Shown piece after piece: positions 8,292 to 17,217 of a stretch of 64,000 nt of DNA (its first letter is position 1; every line of letters begins with the position of its first letter). The position numbers and the translations under genes are program-made. Source of the stretch: Pseudomonas cedrina subsp. cedrina (lineage in GTDB: Bacteria; Pseudomonadota; Gammaproteobacteria; Pseudomonadales; Pseudomonadaceae); contig NZ_MNPW01000005.1 in assembly GCF_001983175.1 (NCBI RefSeq), positions 62,001 to 126,000 on the forward strand, written 5' to 3'. The notes under the pieces were generated by a model. That model saw only the letters and a program-made list of their open reading frames with translations, did no database searches and was not told where the DNA came from.

Positions 8292-9386
8292 ATGACCCTC
8301 CCGATCAATCCACAAGGCAGCATGCGTGCCGCCGTCTGGCACGGCCGTAACGATATCCGCGTCGAAGACGTCCCGCTGCCGGTGTCGCCCCCCGCAGGCT
8401 GGGTGCAGATCCGCGTGCAGTGGTGCGGCATCTGCGGGTCCGATCTGCATGAATACGTGGCCGGCCCGGTGTTCATCCCGGTTGACGCCCCCCACCCGCT
8501 CACCGGCATCAAAGGCCAGTGCATCCTCGGTCATGAATTTTGCGGCGAGATCGTCGAACTCGGCGCGGGCGTGCAAGGCTTCAGCGTCGGCGAACCGGTA
8601 GCGGCCGACGCGTGCCAACATTGCGGCACCTGCTACTACTGCACCCACGGCCTGTACAACATTTGCGAAAACCTGGCCTTCACCGGGCTGATGAACAACG
8701 GCGCCTTCGCCGAACTCGTCAACGTACCGGCCAACCTGCTGTACAAACTGCCGGCGAACTTCCCGGCCGAAGCCGGCGCACTCATCGAACCGCTCGCGGT
8801 CGGCATGCACGCCGTGAAAAAAGCCGGAAGCCTGCTCGGGCAAAACGTCGTGGTGGTCGGTGCCGGCACCATCGGCCTGTGCACCATCATGTGCGCCAAG
8901 GCCGCGGGCGCCGCGCAAGTCATCGCCCTCGAAATGTCCAGCGCACGCAAGGCCAAGGCCCTCGAAGTCGGCGCCACCCACGTACTCGACCCCAACCAAT
9001 GCGACGCCCTCGCCGAAGTACGCCGCCTCACCGCCGGCCTCGGCGCCGACGTCAGCTTCGAATGCATCGGCAACAAACACACCGCCAAACTCGCCATCGA
9101 CCTGATCCGCAAGGCCGGCAAATGCGTATTGGTGGGCATCTTCGAAGAGCCCAGCGAATTCAACTTTTTCGAATTGGTGGCTACGGAAAAACAGGTGCTG
9201 GGTGCGCTGGCCTATAACGGCGAGTTCGCGGATGTGATCGCGTTTATTGCTGATGGGCGGCTGGATATTACGCCGCTGGTGACGGGGCGGATTCAGTTGG
9301 AGCAGATCGTGGGGCAGGGGTTTGAGGAGTTGGTGAAGAACAAGGAGCATAACGTGAAGATTATTGTGTCGCCGGCTCGGGTTTGA
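8292..9386 (+). CDS. bdhA: 2,3-butanediol dehydrogenase (zinc-dependent)
   Basis: A 364-residue medium-chain alcohol dehydrogenase of the butanediol/sorbitol type, interconverting 2,3-butanediol and acetoin with NAD. Catalytic zinc ligands are visible as C45 in WCGICGSDLHEY and H81-E82 in GHEFCGE. Structural zinc ligands are C111, C114, C117 and C125 (C-x2-C-x2-C-x7-C). The Rossmann motif VVVVGAGTIGL lies near residue 185. The start follows AAGGAG by 8 bases. In other pseudomonads this gene closes an acoXABC-bdh operon; here it stands alone behind its own sigma-54 promoter. A strong terminator follows. Confidence 0.9.
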   Translation: MTLPINPQGSMRAAVWHGRNDIRVEDVPLPVSPPAGWVQIRVQWCGICGSDLHEYVAGPVFIPVDAPHPLTGIKGQCILGHEFCGEIVELGAGVQGFSVGEPVAADACQHCGTCYYCTHGLYNICENLAFTGLMNNGAFAELVNVPANLLYKLPANFPAEAGALIEPLAVGMHAVKKAGSLLGQNVVVVGAGTIGLCTIMCAKAAGAAQVIALEMSSARKAKALEVGATHVLDPNQCDALAEVRRLTAGLGADVSFECIGNKHTAKLAIDLIRKAGKCVLVGIFEEPSEFNFFELVATEKQVLGALAYNGEFADVIAFIADGRLDITPLVTGRIQLEQIVGQGFEELVKNKEHNVKIIVSPARV

Positions 9387-9420
9387 GGTGAGGGGGTGGG
9401 GGGGATTGTTCCATACCGCG

Positions 9421-9467
9421 CCCACAAAAAGCCCCAGGTCTTTCGGCCTGGGGCTTTTTCATTTCTA
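9421..9467. repeat. Left copy of island-flanking direct repeat
   Basis: This stretch repeats 15096-15148, the terminator and 3' edge of the tRNA-Arg gene, with about five substitutions and one single-base gap over roughly 48 bases. It continues past the hairpin (CAT, TCTAT, TGG), so more than the terminator is shared. It may be the outer attachment repeat of the island. Confidence 0.5.
9426..9459 (+). terminator. Rho-independent terminator after the butanediol dehydrogenase
   Basis: The 13-base stem AAAAAGCCCCAGG / CCTGGGGCTTTTT encloses an eight-base loop and ends in T5. It lies 40 bases after the stop codon and works in either direction by symmetry. Confidence 0.85.
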
Positions 9468-9967
9468 TATGGCCTTGAGCACCTACGCCGTGGGTGAATA
9501 CTTTGAGAGGCTCTGGCCGAAATGCTACCGAAGCGCCTACCGCTGGCTGAGACTCAAGCCCGCTGTGCTGAAGCTCCAAGAGGATCATCGTTCTTCGTCT
9601 GTTCACGAAATATCAGATTGATACCGCACGAGGCGTGATTCTGGATGTGGTACTCACGCAGCTAAAAAGGCGCAAAGCCCAACAAAGGTCCGGAAAAAGT
9701 TCAGTGGTGAATAGGTTCTGCGATGGCAGTCGTCCTAAAGTCAGGTGTTTGGAAATCTGCCCTTGTTCTACAGTCGTGGTCAATAGAGACCATTTGCTGG
9801 CTACGATCCTAGGCCGTTCATAAACCTTGCAGATTGTCGCCAATCCAGATTCCCCTTTGGGCACAAGGAAAGTAAGATGAGGGAATCGCATGATGGCTTT
9901 TTGTTATCGCTGCGCCAGCGAGCAGGGGCGTCATGAGATGTAAATATCTAGAAGTAAAAATAAACTC
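9468..9967. other. No convincing gene (left end of island)
   Basis: These 500 bases hold only short frames without ribosome sites or recognisable products. Composition shifts from GC-rich to AT-rich along the stretch. The promoter of the island operon is probably in the last 80 bases, which are AT-rich, but no clear -35/-10 pair stands out. Confidence 0.5.
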
Positions 9968-12580
9968 ATGAACAGGATGTCTATGTCTAGGTTAATTGCG
10001 GTGAAATCTCACTCTCATTTTCAAGGGAACACTGGAGTAGTGATACCTCTGATAATTGAAGAAGATGGGAGGGCTCCTAGAGAGGTATATCCAGAAGAAT
10101 TCGAACATGGGAATAAGATTTTCATTGCAGATGAATACCAGGCAAAAATTGACGATAGCTACAGAGAGGATGAGTTATTTGTAATAACTGCATGGAGTGA
10201 AACAGATAAGGATGACTGGAAGACTAATACTAGCAAACAAAGATACATATCATTCAGCAACTTGATTAGGCCGCTTGAAAAAAGTGCATATCTACCGATT
10301 GTTGATATGGAAATGCCTGACATAAGCACGGGGTCAGTGGAGTCAATTCCAAACTCGGGGCTTAGCAATACCCACTTTATGATTCGAAATGGAGGCTTCA
10401 TAAGTGGTCCGTTTACCGCGCAACACAATGGTTCAGCATGGAGCGTATCACCAGTCCTAGTTAATACACCACTTTCATTGCAAACACATAATATTGCGCA
10501 ATTTACAGAAGAGGATTTATCTTCAAGTGGGCTGCTAATAACAACAAATTTAAATGGTATTACACACTGTTACCTATCCTCCCTAGAGCGCGCGAAGCAT
10601 GTTGAGCACGATGTGCAAGACTACATTTCAGACTCGGGACTTATTACTTACTATACAAAGAACGGTTTTGGGAAAAACGATAAAAATAGTTTATCTAGAA
10701 CAGAGGCAGGTAAGCTCAAGGCTGCCGTAGAAGCTTACAAGAAGACTAATAAGGCAGTAGAGAATAACGATAGGCTTAATCGCCTTAAAGAAATTTTAGA
10801 TAGTTACTTAAACTCTGAGGGGGTCGGCCTCGAAATTATTGATGGCTATTTAAATAATACGCAGAATGGGCGAGACTTCTTAGAGAGCTTTGTCAGGCAA
10901 AATAGAGATATTCTATTAAAGGATAAAGCTGAAGAGCTAAGGAAGAGGTTGGAGGAACAAAAGGAAAGGAATGATCTCGAGCTCTCAAAGCTTTCTTCTG
11001 AAATTGAGCAAAGAAAGCAAGAATTAAAGCAAGAAGAAAACAAAGTTTTAAATCAACGAAAGATATCGGAGCAAGAAATTGAAGAGATCAAGAAAAAAAC
11101 AGCTGCTCAGATCAAAGAGGATTCACTTAAGGGGCAAGAGGATCTAAAGGAAGAAATTAGGCAGTTAGAAAAATTAAAAGAAGATTTGCAGGGGGAAGTG
11201 GAAGCAATTAATCTGGATTTTTCACAGCTCACTGAAAAGTTGAAGTTGCCAAAAGAAATACAACATATTCAGTTCACACTGGAAGATAGAAAAAGACAAA
11301 TATCTGAACTTGAACGTACGAATTACGATCTCGAAAAGCTAGTCGAAAGGCAGATGGCGAAGCTTTCATCTCCTGACTTAAGCATAGTTATGCTAGAGCA
11401 CAAAACCATCAGCCAAATTCTAAGTGGGCAAAAAACCACTTACAACCCAAAAATAAAACCATATTTTCCTAAAAGGTCTGCTAAAGAATTAGAGGATAAT
11501 ACTCGAGGGGATTATATTGAAGGGCTGAAAAAGCAACTTGAAGGTGAGGATGGTCGGCAGTTTAATTATGATGAGGTTGGCAATCTAGTAGTCACGATGA
11601 TGCAGTCTTTTCTAACTGTTCTGGCTGGCCCTCCCGGAACTGGAAAGACATCTACAGTTACTAGATTGGCAAAGCATATGGGACTTATAAATCCCGATAG
11701 TTCTGATGCCGATCAAATAAATAGATTTCTCAATATCCCTGTTGGGAAGGGTTGGGTATCTAACCGAGATTTGATTGGATTCTGGAACGGTTTAAAAAAT
11801 ATATATCAGCCTTCTCGCTCTGGATTGTATGAGTTTATGCGTGCAGCGGAAATTGAGAGCAGTGAATTTTCTAATGATTTACTCAATTTGGTACTGCTTG
11901 ATGAAGCCAACCTTTCGAGTATCGAACATTATTGGAGCGACTTCCTAACATTGAGTGATACATTTAACAATGACGGTAATAAAATAAATCTCGGAATTCA
12001 AGGTTCAGAACATCAATACTTAACAATACCTAAAAGCTTACGTTTCATTGCTACAATTAACAGCGATGAAACTACTGAGCGTCTATCTCCGAGATTGCTT
12101 GATAGAGCCCCGGTTATATCTTTAACTCACTGTCAGTTTTCTCTGCCTACTGTTAACGATTTCGAGTCGTTGTTTGGTGGGGCATTACCGTATAGTTCTC
12201 TTCACAAAGCTTTCAACCCAAATGATATTACATTTGCATTGAGTGATGCAGAAGACAATAACTTAAAGTCTATAATTACAACGCTTTCGTCTGGGCATAA
12301 TCGAACAGCGCCAATCCATATAAGTCCACGAAAAATTCAGTCGATTCATAAATATTGTAAAACTGCGAACGAGCTATTATTTCAAAGATATCAGACAATG
12401 GATTTTGCTATTGCGCAGCATATACTCCCAGTGATAAATGGCTATGGTAAGGGGTATAGAGATAAATTGGTGCAGCTTCATCAGAAGCTAGGGGATTATA
12501 ATTATGAAATTTCGCGTAATCTTCTCGGCAATATTATCGAGCAAGGTGATGAGCTGACAGAATCATACTCGTTTTTTTGA
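9968..12580 (+). CDS. McrB-like AAA+ ATPase with long coiled coil
   Basis: An 870-residue protein likely to be the motor subunit of a type IV restriction-like defence system. Residues 1-250 form a domain I do not recognise, possibly a substrate reader. About 315-465 is a long charged coiled coil. About 500-860 is an AAA+ domain of McrB type, with Walker A GPPGTGKT (554-561), Walker B VLLDEAN (D645, E646) and sensor region TINSDETTERLSPRLLDRA. The classic McrB GTP motif MNTADRS is replaced here by INSDETT, so nucleotide choice may differ. In-frame ATGs at 9968, 9977 and 9983 all fit; AGG before 9983 is the best ribosome site. The nuclease gene follows after an 11-base gap. Base composition differs sharply from the surrounding genes. 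Confidence 0.85.
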   Translation: MNRMSMSRLIAVKSHSHFQGNTGVVIPLIIEEDGRAPREVYPEEFEHGNKIFIADEYQAKIDDSYREDELFVITAWSETDKDDWKTNTSKQRYISFSNLIRPLEKSAYLPIVDMEMPDISTGSVESIPNSGLSNTHFMIRNGGFISGPFTAQHNGSAWSVSPVLVNTPLSLQTHNIAQFTEEDLSSSGLLITTNLNGITHCYLSSLERAKHVEHDVQDYISDSGLITYYTKNGFGKNDKNSLSRTEAGKLKAAVEAYKKTNKAVENNDRLNRLKEILDSYLNSEGVGLEIIDGYLNNTQNGRDFLESFVRQNRDILLKDKAEELRKRLEEQKERNDLELSKLSSEIEQRKQELKQEENKVLNQRKISEQEIEEIKKKTAAQIKEDSLKGQEDLKEEIRQLEKLKEDLQGEVEAINLDFSQLTEKLKLPKEIQHIQFTLEDRKRQISELERTNYDLEKLVERQMAKLSSPDLSIVMLEHKTISQILSGQKTTYNPKIKPYFPKRSAKELEDNTRGDYIEGLKKQLEGEDGRQFNYDEVGNLVVTMMQSFLTVLAGPPGTGKTSTVTRLAKHMGLINPDSSDADQINRFLNIPVGKGWVSNRDLIGFWNGLKNIYQPSRSGLYEFMRAAEIESSEFSNDLLNLVLLDEANLSSIEHYWSDFLTLSDTFNNDGNKINLGIQGSEHQYLTIPKSLRFIATINSDETTERLSPRLLDRAPVISLTHCQFSLPTVNDFESLFGGALPYSSLHKAFNPNDITFALSDAEDNNLKSIITTLSSGHNRTAPIHISPRKIQSIHKYCKTANELLFQRYQTMDFAIAQHILPVINGYGKGYRDKLVQLHQKLGDYNYEISRNLLGNIIEQGDELTESYSFF

Positions 12581-12591
12581 GGACTTTGATC

Positions 12592-14535
12592 ATGCTTAAA
12601 CTCGAATTCCTGTCTGGTGCCCGAAAGGGTGAACAAGCTATATTGAACATAGCCTCAGACGAGGCCACTTCACGTCCGCAAATACGCGAAGATGACGTTA
12701 TAAAATTTACAGCGACTCTTGATCGAGAGGCTAGGGTTAAGCTTGTTCTGCATGAAATACAAATGTACGCTACAAGCCGAAAGCAAGTCGGTGATAGTTG
12801 GATATATGAGTGGTCGCCAGGTCTAGGGGAGTATAGGCATCATTGCTTTTTTCAAAACTACTATGGTCTTGCATCATTAGATCTTCTTATTGAGGATTTT
12901 GAACCTTCTAATTTAACTCTTGAATATGTCCCCGTCTCACCTTCAAGTAGTAAAATACTCATTGAGTATCAGGAGATAGAAGTTCTGGCGAAGAGTGAGA
13001 ATGCATCGCGAGTGGATGCCATGATCAACTTTCTAAGTTCCCAGGACTCCAATCTCATTGCAAGCGTCTTCCGTGTAACTCGACTTAGAGCCGGATTTAT
13101 CGGTGATGAAGGTCGTTCAGATAGCCAGTATTTAGACAGAATTGAGAAGAATACTAGAGAGCTGGAGAGAGTGACCAGAGCGCTCTTCAGGAACCCGATC
13201 CTAAAATCTAGAGCGCAAACTCGCCTGGTCGTTCCAAACGAACACTCGGTCCCTGATGATTCAACAATTTCTTGGATTAACGATAATACCAGTGAGATTT
13301 ATCAAACAGATGATCAGTTCTCTTCTTTCTTTGAGATTGACGACGTTCACTTTAATGCAAATAAAATTTTAGAGACGTATGTGGCTACAAGTAGTGACTG
13401 CTACGAGAACAGAGTTATTCACGGGTATGTGGTTTTATTAAAGCGAGCAGTGAAATCAATTCTCGATTCAATGAAGTCAAGAAAGCTTGTTCAAGAAAAA
13501 GAGCCGCCGAAAGGTTATGCTTCCTTTTTTACCCAGATCAATAAATATTCTACAATAATTAACAAAAACAAAATTCAACGTTGTTCAGATCTTGATCTTC
13601 GCTTAGGCGCTATATTGGCAAAGCTGAAAAATCTGATACCTGTCAGTAATCTCCATCTTGGGGTTCCGCAACTAACACCAAAGGCGAAGTCTAATCCAAT
13701 TTATAGGGAAATATTTGTGCGCATGATTGAATTCATGCGTTTTGGGAAGCCAAGCTGGGATGTAAATGATGAACTATTGTCAATCACCTCAGTGCCTAAG
13801 CTATTTGAGTACTATTGTCTGTTTATTGTTAGGGAGAAGATAGAAAACTTTATTGCAAAGGAAACCCCAGCTCATCGTGCGGAGAATGAGGCTACAGAGA
13901 ATATTTCGAAATTTAGCTATGCGTTTCGGGAGCTAACCATAAATTTGCTCTACGAACCGTCTTACTGGACTCACGGTCATCACAATGCAAAAAGTGCGCA
14001 CCTCATAAACAGCGAAGGGTGGACTCGCTCCAAACTCGAAAAATTTAAATACAGCTCTGATCCACTTATCGATTTCAGTGTTGGTAAACGAGGTACTACT
14101 GGCCCGCATGCTCGCCGTAGTCCAGACTTGGTTGTTCAAGTAGAAGCACCTGGTCGTCAAACTTTATCAATAATTATTGATGCCAAATACACAGGGAATG
14201 AAAAAGCATTTTTAGATTATCTTCCCGATTTGACAATGAAATATATTCATGGGATTCATGACAAGGCTACGGGTCACCAGCAAACTGTAGCATTAATCGT
14301 CATTAATCCAACTAGCGATCTTGAAGAGCGAACTCGACACTTTCACTCGGAAAGCTATTCAATTCACGGTAGCTCACCGGTGATTCCTGCGCTGCTTGTC
14401 AGCTCTTTGGACTTTACGACGGCTGAACTACAGGCGTCAGATTTTCACAGCAATATCATCAAAGTGCTTGAGTTGGTTACAAATATGCAAAACATCAACG
14501 AAAAGGAGAAAGTAAAACTATCCATCGTGGCGTGA
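12592..14535 (+). CDS. McrC-like DUF2357 protein with PD-(D/E)XK nuclease
   Basis: A 647-residue partner of the upstream AAA+ protein. The middle carries the DUF2357-type motif CYENRVIHGYVVLLKRAV around residue 270. The C-terminal part has a PD-(D/E)XK nuclease core: S-P-D512 followed by IIID530-A-K532, with a later Q-rich helix. This arrangement is that of McrC and its relatives, where the nuclease is driven by the ring ATPase. The start at 12592 has GAGG nine bases upstream; the TTG at 12577 is less likely. AT-rich codon use matches the first gene. The substrate (modified DNA, or RNA as proposed for coiled-coil McrBC relatives) cannot be told from the sequence. Confidence 0.85.
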   Translation: MLKLEFLSGARKGEQAILNIASDEATSRPQIREDDVIKFTATLDREARVKLVLHEIQMYATSRKQVGDSWIYEWSPGLGEYRHHCFFQNYYGLASLDLLIEDFEPSNLTLEYVPVSPSSSKILIEYQEIEVLAKSENASRVDAMINFLSSQDSNLIASVFRVTRLRAGFIGDEGRSDSQYLDRIEKNTRELERVTRALFRNPILKSRAQTRLVVPNEHSVPDDSTISWINDNTSEIYQTDDQFSSFFEIDDVHFNANKILETYVATSSDCYENRVIHGYVVLLKRAVKSILDSMKSRKLVQEKEPPKGYASFFTQINKYSTIINKNKIQRCSDLDLRLGAILAKLKNLIPVSNLHLGVPQLTPKAKSNPIYREIFVRMIEFMRFGKPSWDVNDELLSITSVPKLFEYYCLFIVREKIENFIAKETPAHRAENEATENISKFSYAFRELTINLLYEPSYWTHGHHNAKSAHLINSEGWTRSKLEKFKYSSDPLIDFSVGKRGTTGPHARRSPDLVVQVEAPGRQTLSIIIDAKYTGNEKAFLDYLPDLTMKYIHGIHDKATGHQQTVALIVINPTSDLEERTRHFHSESYSIHGSSPVIPALLVSSLDFTTAELQASDFHSNIIKVLELVTNMQNINEKEKVKLSIVA

Positions 14536-15095
14536 TTGGTCTGAATTAAAAACACGTCTAAAATCCTCTTGTTTTTAGTAGGTGCCAATATGAATATGAT
14601 GTTTGCAAATTTTTCGTCATAGATATCCCCTTAGGGTTCTGGTGTAATTTATTGCTTGCGATTATTCATGCTGTGCAAAGTCATCATGAGGTGATCTATT
14701 ACCACTGAAGTGTCTATAAGCCAAAACTTCGAAATACTGACTATCAGGATTCTGTCCAAAAAAGCGGAAGCGGCTGAGGCTTCCGCTACCTCATCAGCCG
14801 CCCTATCTTTTGAGTTGAAGGACAATGAAATCAAGCTCTGCCTTGATTGCTTCGACCGTCAAAGTCTCGACTTTACTAACTTTGTTGTCTTTATTGTTTA
14901 GGGGCAAATGGGGGGCAAATGGGGACAGATTTATTTATGTTCTGATCGAAGGCCCATTCGTCGCATGGCACCACGCCTCATTAGGGATTGCAGGCTAGGA
15001 GCGCAGCCAACTGTCGGCCTGAGACACAAGAGCCCATATCAGATGCAACCATCCGGAAACTCCAGGCAGTTGAGTCCCACGGCTTGTAAAAATCA
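14536..15095. other. No convincing gene (right end of island)
   Basis: These 560 bases hold a perfect 9-base inverted repeat with a 7-base loop at 14763-14787 (AGCGGAAGC / GCTTCCGCT). Further on, around 14899-14940, the unit GGGGCAAATGG occurs twice, followed by GGGACAGATTTATTT, a sequence I associate with the edges of transposase-linked repeats. Short open frames lack ribosome sites. This may be the remains of an insertion. Confidence 0.45.
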
Positions 15096-15148
15096 CCCAC
15101 AAAAAAGCCCCAGCTCTTCCGACCTGGGGCTTTTTCATCTCTATCTGG
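15096..15148. repeat. Right copy of island-flanking direct repeat
   Basis: This is the partner of 9421-9467. It contains the tRNA-Arg terminator and reaches the CCA end of the tRNA. Both copies share CCCAC, the A-run, the GCCCCAG stem and the TTTTTCAT tail. Confidence 0.5.
15102..15135 (-). terminator. Terminator of tRNA-Arg
   Basis: The 12-base stem AAAAAGCCCCAG / CTGGGGCTTTTT encloses a ten-base loop. It lies 10 bases beyond the 3' end of the tRNA, which is transcribed leftward. Confidence 0.85.
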
Positions 15149-15222
15149 TGCACCCGGCGGGATTCGAACCCACGACCCCTGCCTTCGGAGGGCAGTACTC
15201 TATCCAGCTGAGCTACGGATGC
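15146..15222 (-). tRNA. tRNA-Arg (anticodon CCG)
   Basis: Read on the minus strand, this 77-base gene folds into a full cloverleaf. The acceptor stem is GCATCCG / CGGGTGC, followed by ACCA encoded in the gene. The anticodon arm is CTGCC / GGCAG with loop CTCCGAA, giving anticodon CCG for codon CGG. The T loop reads GTTCGAATCCC. This tRNA is a plausible integration site for the island on its 3' side. Confidence 0.97.
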
Positions 15223-15235
15223 TTGTGCGGGCGAC

Positions 15236-15264
15236 ATCATACCCATGTCGACCTTGGGCGTCCA
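15236..15264 (-). promoter_or_regulatory. Sigma-70 promoter of tRNA-Arg
   Basis: On the minus strand, TGGACG (-35) and TATGAT (-10) are 17 bases apart. The -10 box ends 13 bases before the first base of the mature tRNA. Confidence 0.65.
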
Positions 15265-15593
15265 TGCTGGTCTTCGGGCGTTTGCGCGTAGGAACCTGCC
15301 GCCCGGAGGCCCTAACCCAGGCACCACCGATCAGTGCGCTGAAACCAAGGCCAACTACGCTGATCAGAAAGTTCAGGCAAACGCGCCGGTTTCGTTCTTT
15401 TTTTCGAACAGGCTATTGCCCTGTACCCCCATTGATCCTAGGATTCGTTTGAGATTTCAAACGCTCTGCCTCTCTTGCGCTATCTATTCACTGTGGCGCG
15501 TTGAGGCCGATTTCCCTGACGGCAGCCCACAAGGCGCCTTTCAACAACTCTAATTCGCTCCGCGTGCGCGCGGTGCTGTTAAGGAAAGCCGAC
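15265..15593. other. Intergenic region between tRNA-Arg and gabD
   Basis: No gene is seen here. The stretch should contain the gabD promoter. On the minus strand there is an open frame with a hydrophobic stretch, but it has no start codon and is not called. Confidence 0.5.
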
Positions 15594-17036
15594 ATGCAGC
15601 TCAAAGACACCCAGTTGTTCCGCCAGCAAGCCTTTATCGATGGCGCTTGGGTCGATGCGGACAACGGTCAGACGATCAAGGTCAACAACCCTGCCACGGG
15701 CGAGATTCTCGGTACCGTGCCGAAGATGGGCGCCGCGGAAACCCGCCGGGCCATCGAGGCCGCCGACAAGGCGTTGCCGGCCTGGCGTGCGCTCACCGCC
15801 AAGGAGCGCGCCAATAAGCTGCGCCGTTGGTTCGAGCTGTTGATCGAGAACCAGGATGACCTCGGTCGCTTGATGACCCTCGAGCAAGGCAAGCCGCTGG
15901 CTGAAGCCAAGGGCGAAATCGTCTACGCCGCTTCCTTTATCGAGTGGTTCGCCGAAGAAGCCAAGCGCATCTATGGCGACGTGATCCCCGGCCACCAGCC
16001 CGACAAGCGTCTGATCGTGATCAAGCAGCCGATCGGTGTGACCGCTGCGATCACGCCGTGGAACTTCCCGGCCGCGATGATCACCCGTAAAGCCGGCCCT
16101 GCCCTGGCCGCTGGTTGCACCATGGTGATCAAGCCGGCGTCGCAAACGCCGTTCTCGGCCCTGGCGCTGGTTGAGCTGGCGCACCGTGCCGGTATCCCGA
16201 AAGGCGTGTTGAGCGTGGTCACCGGCAGCGCCGGCGACATCGGCGGCGAGCTGACCAGCAACCCGATCGTGCGTAAGTTGTCCTTCACCGGCTCGACTGA
16301 AATCGGTCGCCAGTTGATGGCCGAATGCGCCAAGGACATCAAGAAGGTTTCCCTGGAGCTGGGCGGTAACGCGCCGTTCATCGTGTTCGACGACGCGGAC
16401 CTGGATAAGGCCGTCGAAGGCGCGATCATTTCCAAATACCGCAACAACGGCCAGACCTGCGTCTGCGCCAACCGTCTGTATATCCAGGACTCGGTCTACG
16501 ATGCGTTCGCCGAAAAACTCAAGGTGGCCGTGGCCAAGCTCAAGATCGGCAACGGCCTGGAAGAAGGCACCACCACGGGTCCGCTGATCGATGAAAAAGC
16601 CGTGGCCAAGGTCCAGGAACACATTGCCGATGCCCTGAGCAAAGGCGCGACGCTGCTGGCCGGTGGCAAGGCGATGGAAGGCAACTTCTTCGAGCCGACC
16701 ATCCTCACCAACGTGTCGAAAGACGCCGCCGTGGCCAAGGAAGAAACCTTCGGCCCGTTGGCTCCGCTGTTCCGCTTCAAAGACGAAGCCGAAGTGATCG
16801 CGATGGCCAACGACACCGAGTTCGGCCTGGCTTCTTACTTCTATGCGCGTGACCTGGGCCGTGTGTTCCGTGTGGCTGAAGCCCTGGAATACGGCATGGT
16901 CGGCGTCAACACCGGGTTGATCTCCAACGAAGTGGCGCCGTTCGGCGGCATCAAGGCGTCGGGCCTGGGCCGTGAGGGCTCCAAGTACGGGATCGAGGAT
17001 TACCTGGAAATCAAATACCTCTGCCTGGGCATCTAA
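15594..17036 (+). CDS. gabD: Succinate-semialdehyde dehydrogenase (NADP-type)
   Basis: A 480-residue aldehyde dehydrogenase that oxidises succinate semialdehyde to succinate, the last step of 4-aminobutyrate breakdown. Catalytic residues are E255 in LELGGNAPF and C289 in NNGQTCVCANR. The NAD(P)-binding loop is SFTGSTEIGRQL, and the substrate-entry motif ITPWNFPAAMITRK is present. Start 15594 follows AAGGAAAG; the longer frame from 15501 adds an unrelated tail. The length agrees with E. coli GabD. It is followed by gabT in the usual Pseudomonas order, with a hairpin in the gap. Confidence 0.95.
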   Translation: MQLKDTQLFRQQAFIDGAWVDADNGQTIKVNNPATGEILGTVPKMGAAETRRAIEAADKALPAWRALTAKERANKLRRWFELLIENQDDLGRLMTLEQGKPLAEAKGEIVYAASFIEWFAEEAKRIYGDVIPGHQPDKRLIVIKQPIGVTAAITPWNFPAAMITRKAGPALAAGCTMVIKPASQTPFSALALVELAHRAGIPKGVLSVVTGSAGDIGGELTSNPIVRKLSFTGSTEIGRQLMAECAKDIKKVSLELGGNAPFIVFDDADLDKAVEGAIISKYRNNGQTCVCANRLYIQDSVYDAFAEKLKVAVAKLKIGNGLEEGTTTGPLIDEKAVAKVQEHIADALSKGATLLAGGKAMEGNFFEPTILTNVSKDAAVAKEETFGPLAPLFRFKDEAEVIAMANDTEFGLASYFYARDLGRVFRVAEALEYGMVGVNTGLISNEVAPFGGIKASGLGREGSKYGIEDYLEIKYLCLGI

Positions 17037-17058
17037 GCTCGGTAAAGGATCGCTGCAA

Positions 17059-17092
17059 ACGCAAAGGGCACGAGAGCGCTGACCCTTTGCGT
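17059..17092 (+). terminator. Hairpin between gabD and gabT
   Basis: The ten-base arms ACGCAAAGGG / CCCTTTGCGT surround a 14-base loop. The downstream T-run is short (GTTT), so it is at best a weak terminator or an mRNA-end stabiliser that lets gabD and gabT be expressed at different levels. Confidence 0.5.
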
Positions 17093-17217
17093 GTTTGACC
17101 CCGTTATTCGCAGTGGCCGGGAAAGCTGTGGCAGTCGATCATCGCATGCTGCCGTAGTTGCCTCCCCGCCACCTATCCTTGAGCCACGCCGCCCGATGAG
17201 CGGCGAATGAGGACTTT

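Larger units (their letters stand above)
9468..15095. mobile_element. Putative genomic island next to tRNA-Arg
   Basis: The stretch is clearly AT-richer than both sides and uses different codons (many AAA, ATA and TTA). It ends at a tRNA-Arg gene on the right and at an imperfect copy of that tRNA's terminator region on the left. It carries only a two-gene McrBC-like system. No integrase or transposase gene is visible, so it is either a degraded island or one moved by functions elsewhere. Exact borders are uncertain. Confidence 0.6.

Noticed and set aside
9421..9467. A tRNA fragment at the left end of the island
   Set aside because: The repeat stops at the CCA end; no cloverleaf part of the tRNA is present, so only a repeat is called.
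9364..9967. Short open frames on both strands between the bdhA terminator and the McrB-like gene
   Set aside because: They lack ribosome sites and recognisable products, and some translate the terminator hairpin itself.
14649..14901. Overlapping short frames on both strands around the AGCGGAAGC hairpin
   Set aside because: Each is about 60 residues without a ribosome site, and the apparent opposite-strand pair is a by-product of the inverted repeat.
15291..15325. A GGAACC motif as a second Hrp box
   Set aside because: No CCAC occurs 15 or 16 bases downstream.
15245..15553. Two open frames before gabD
   Set aside because: They have no ribosome site and end in or overlap the gabD leader; composition does not look coding.
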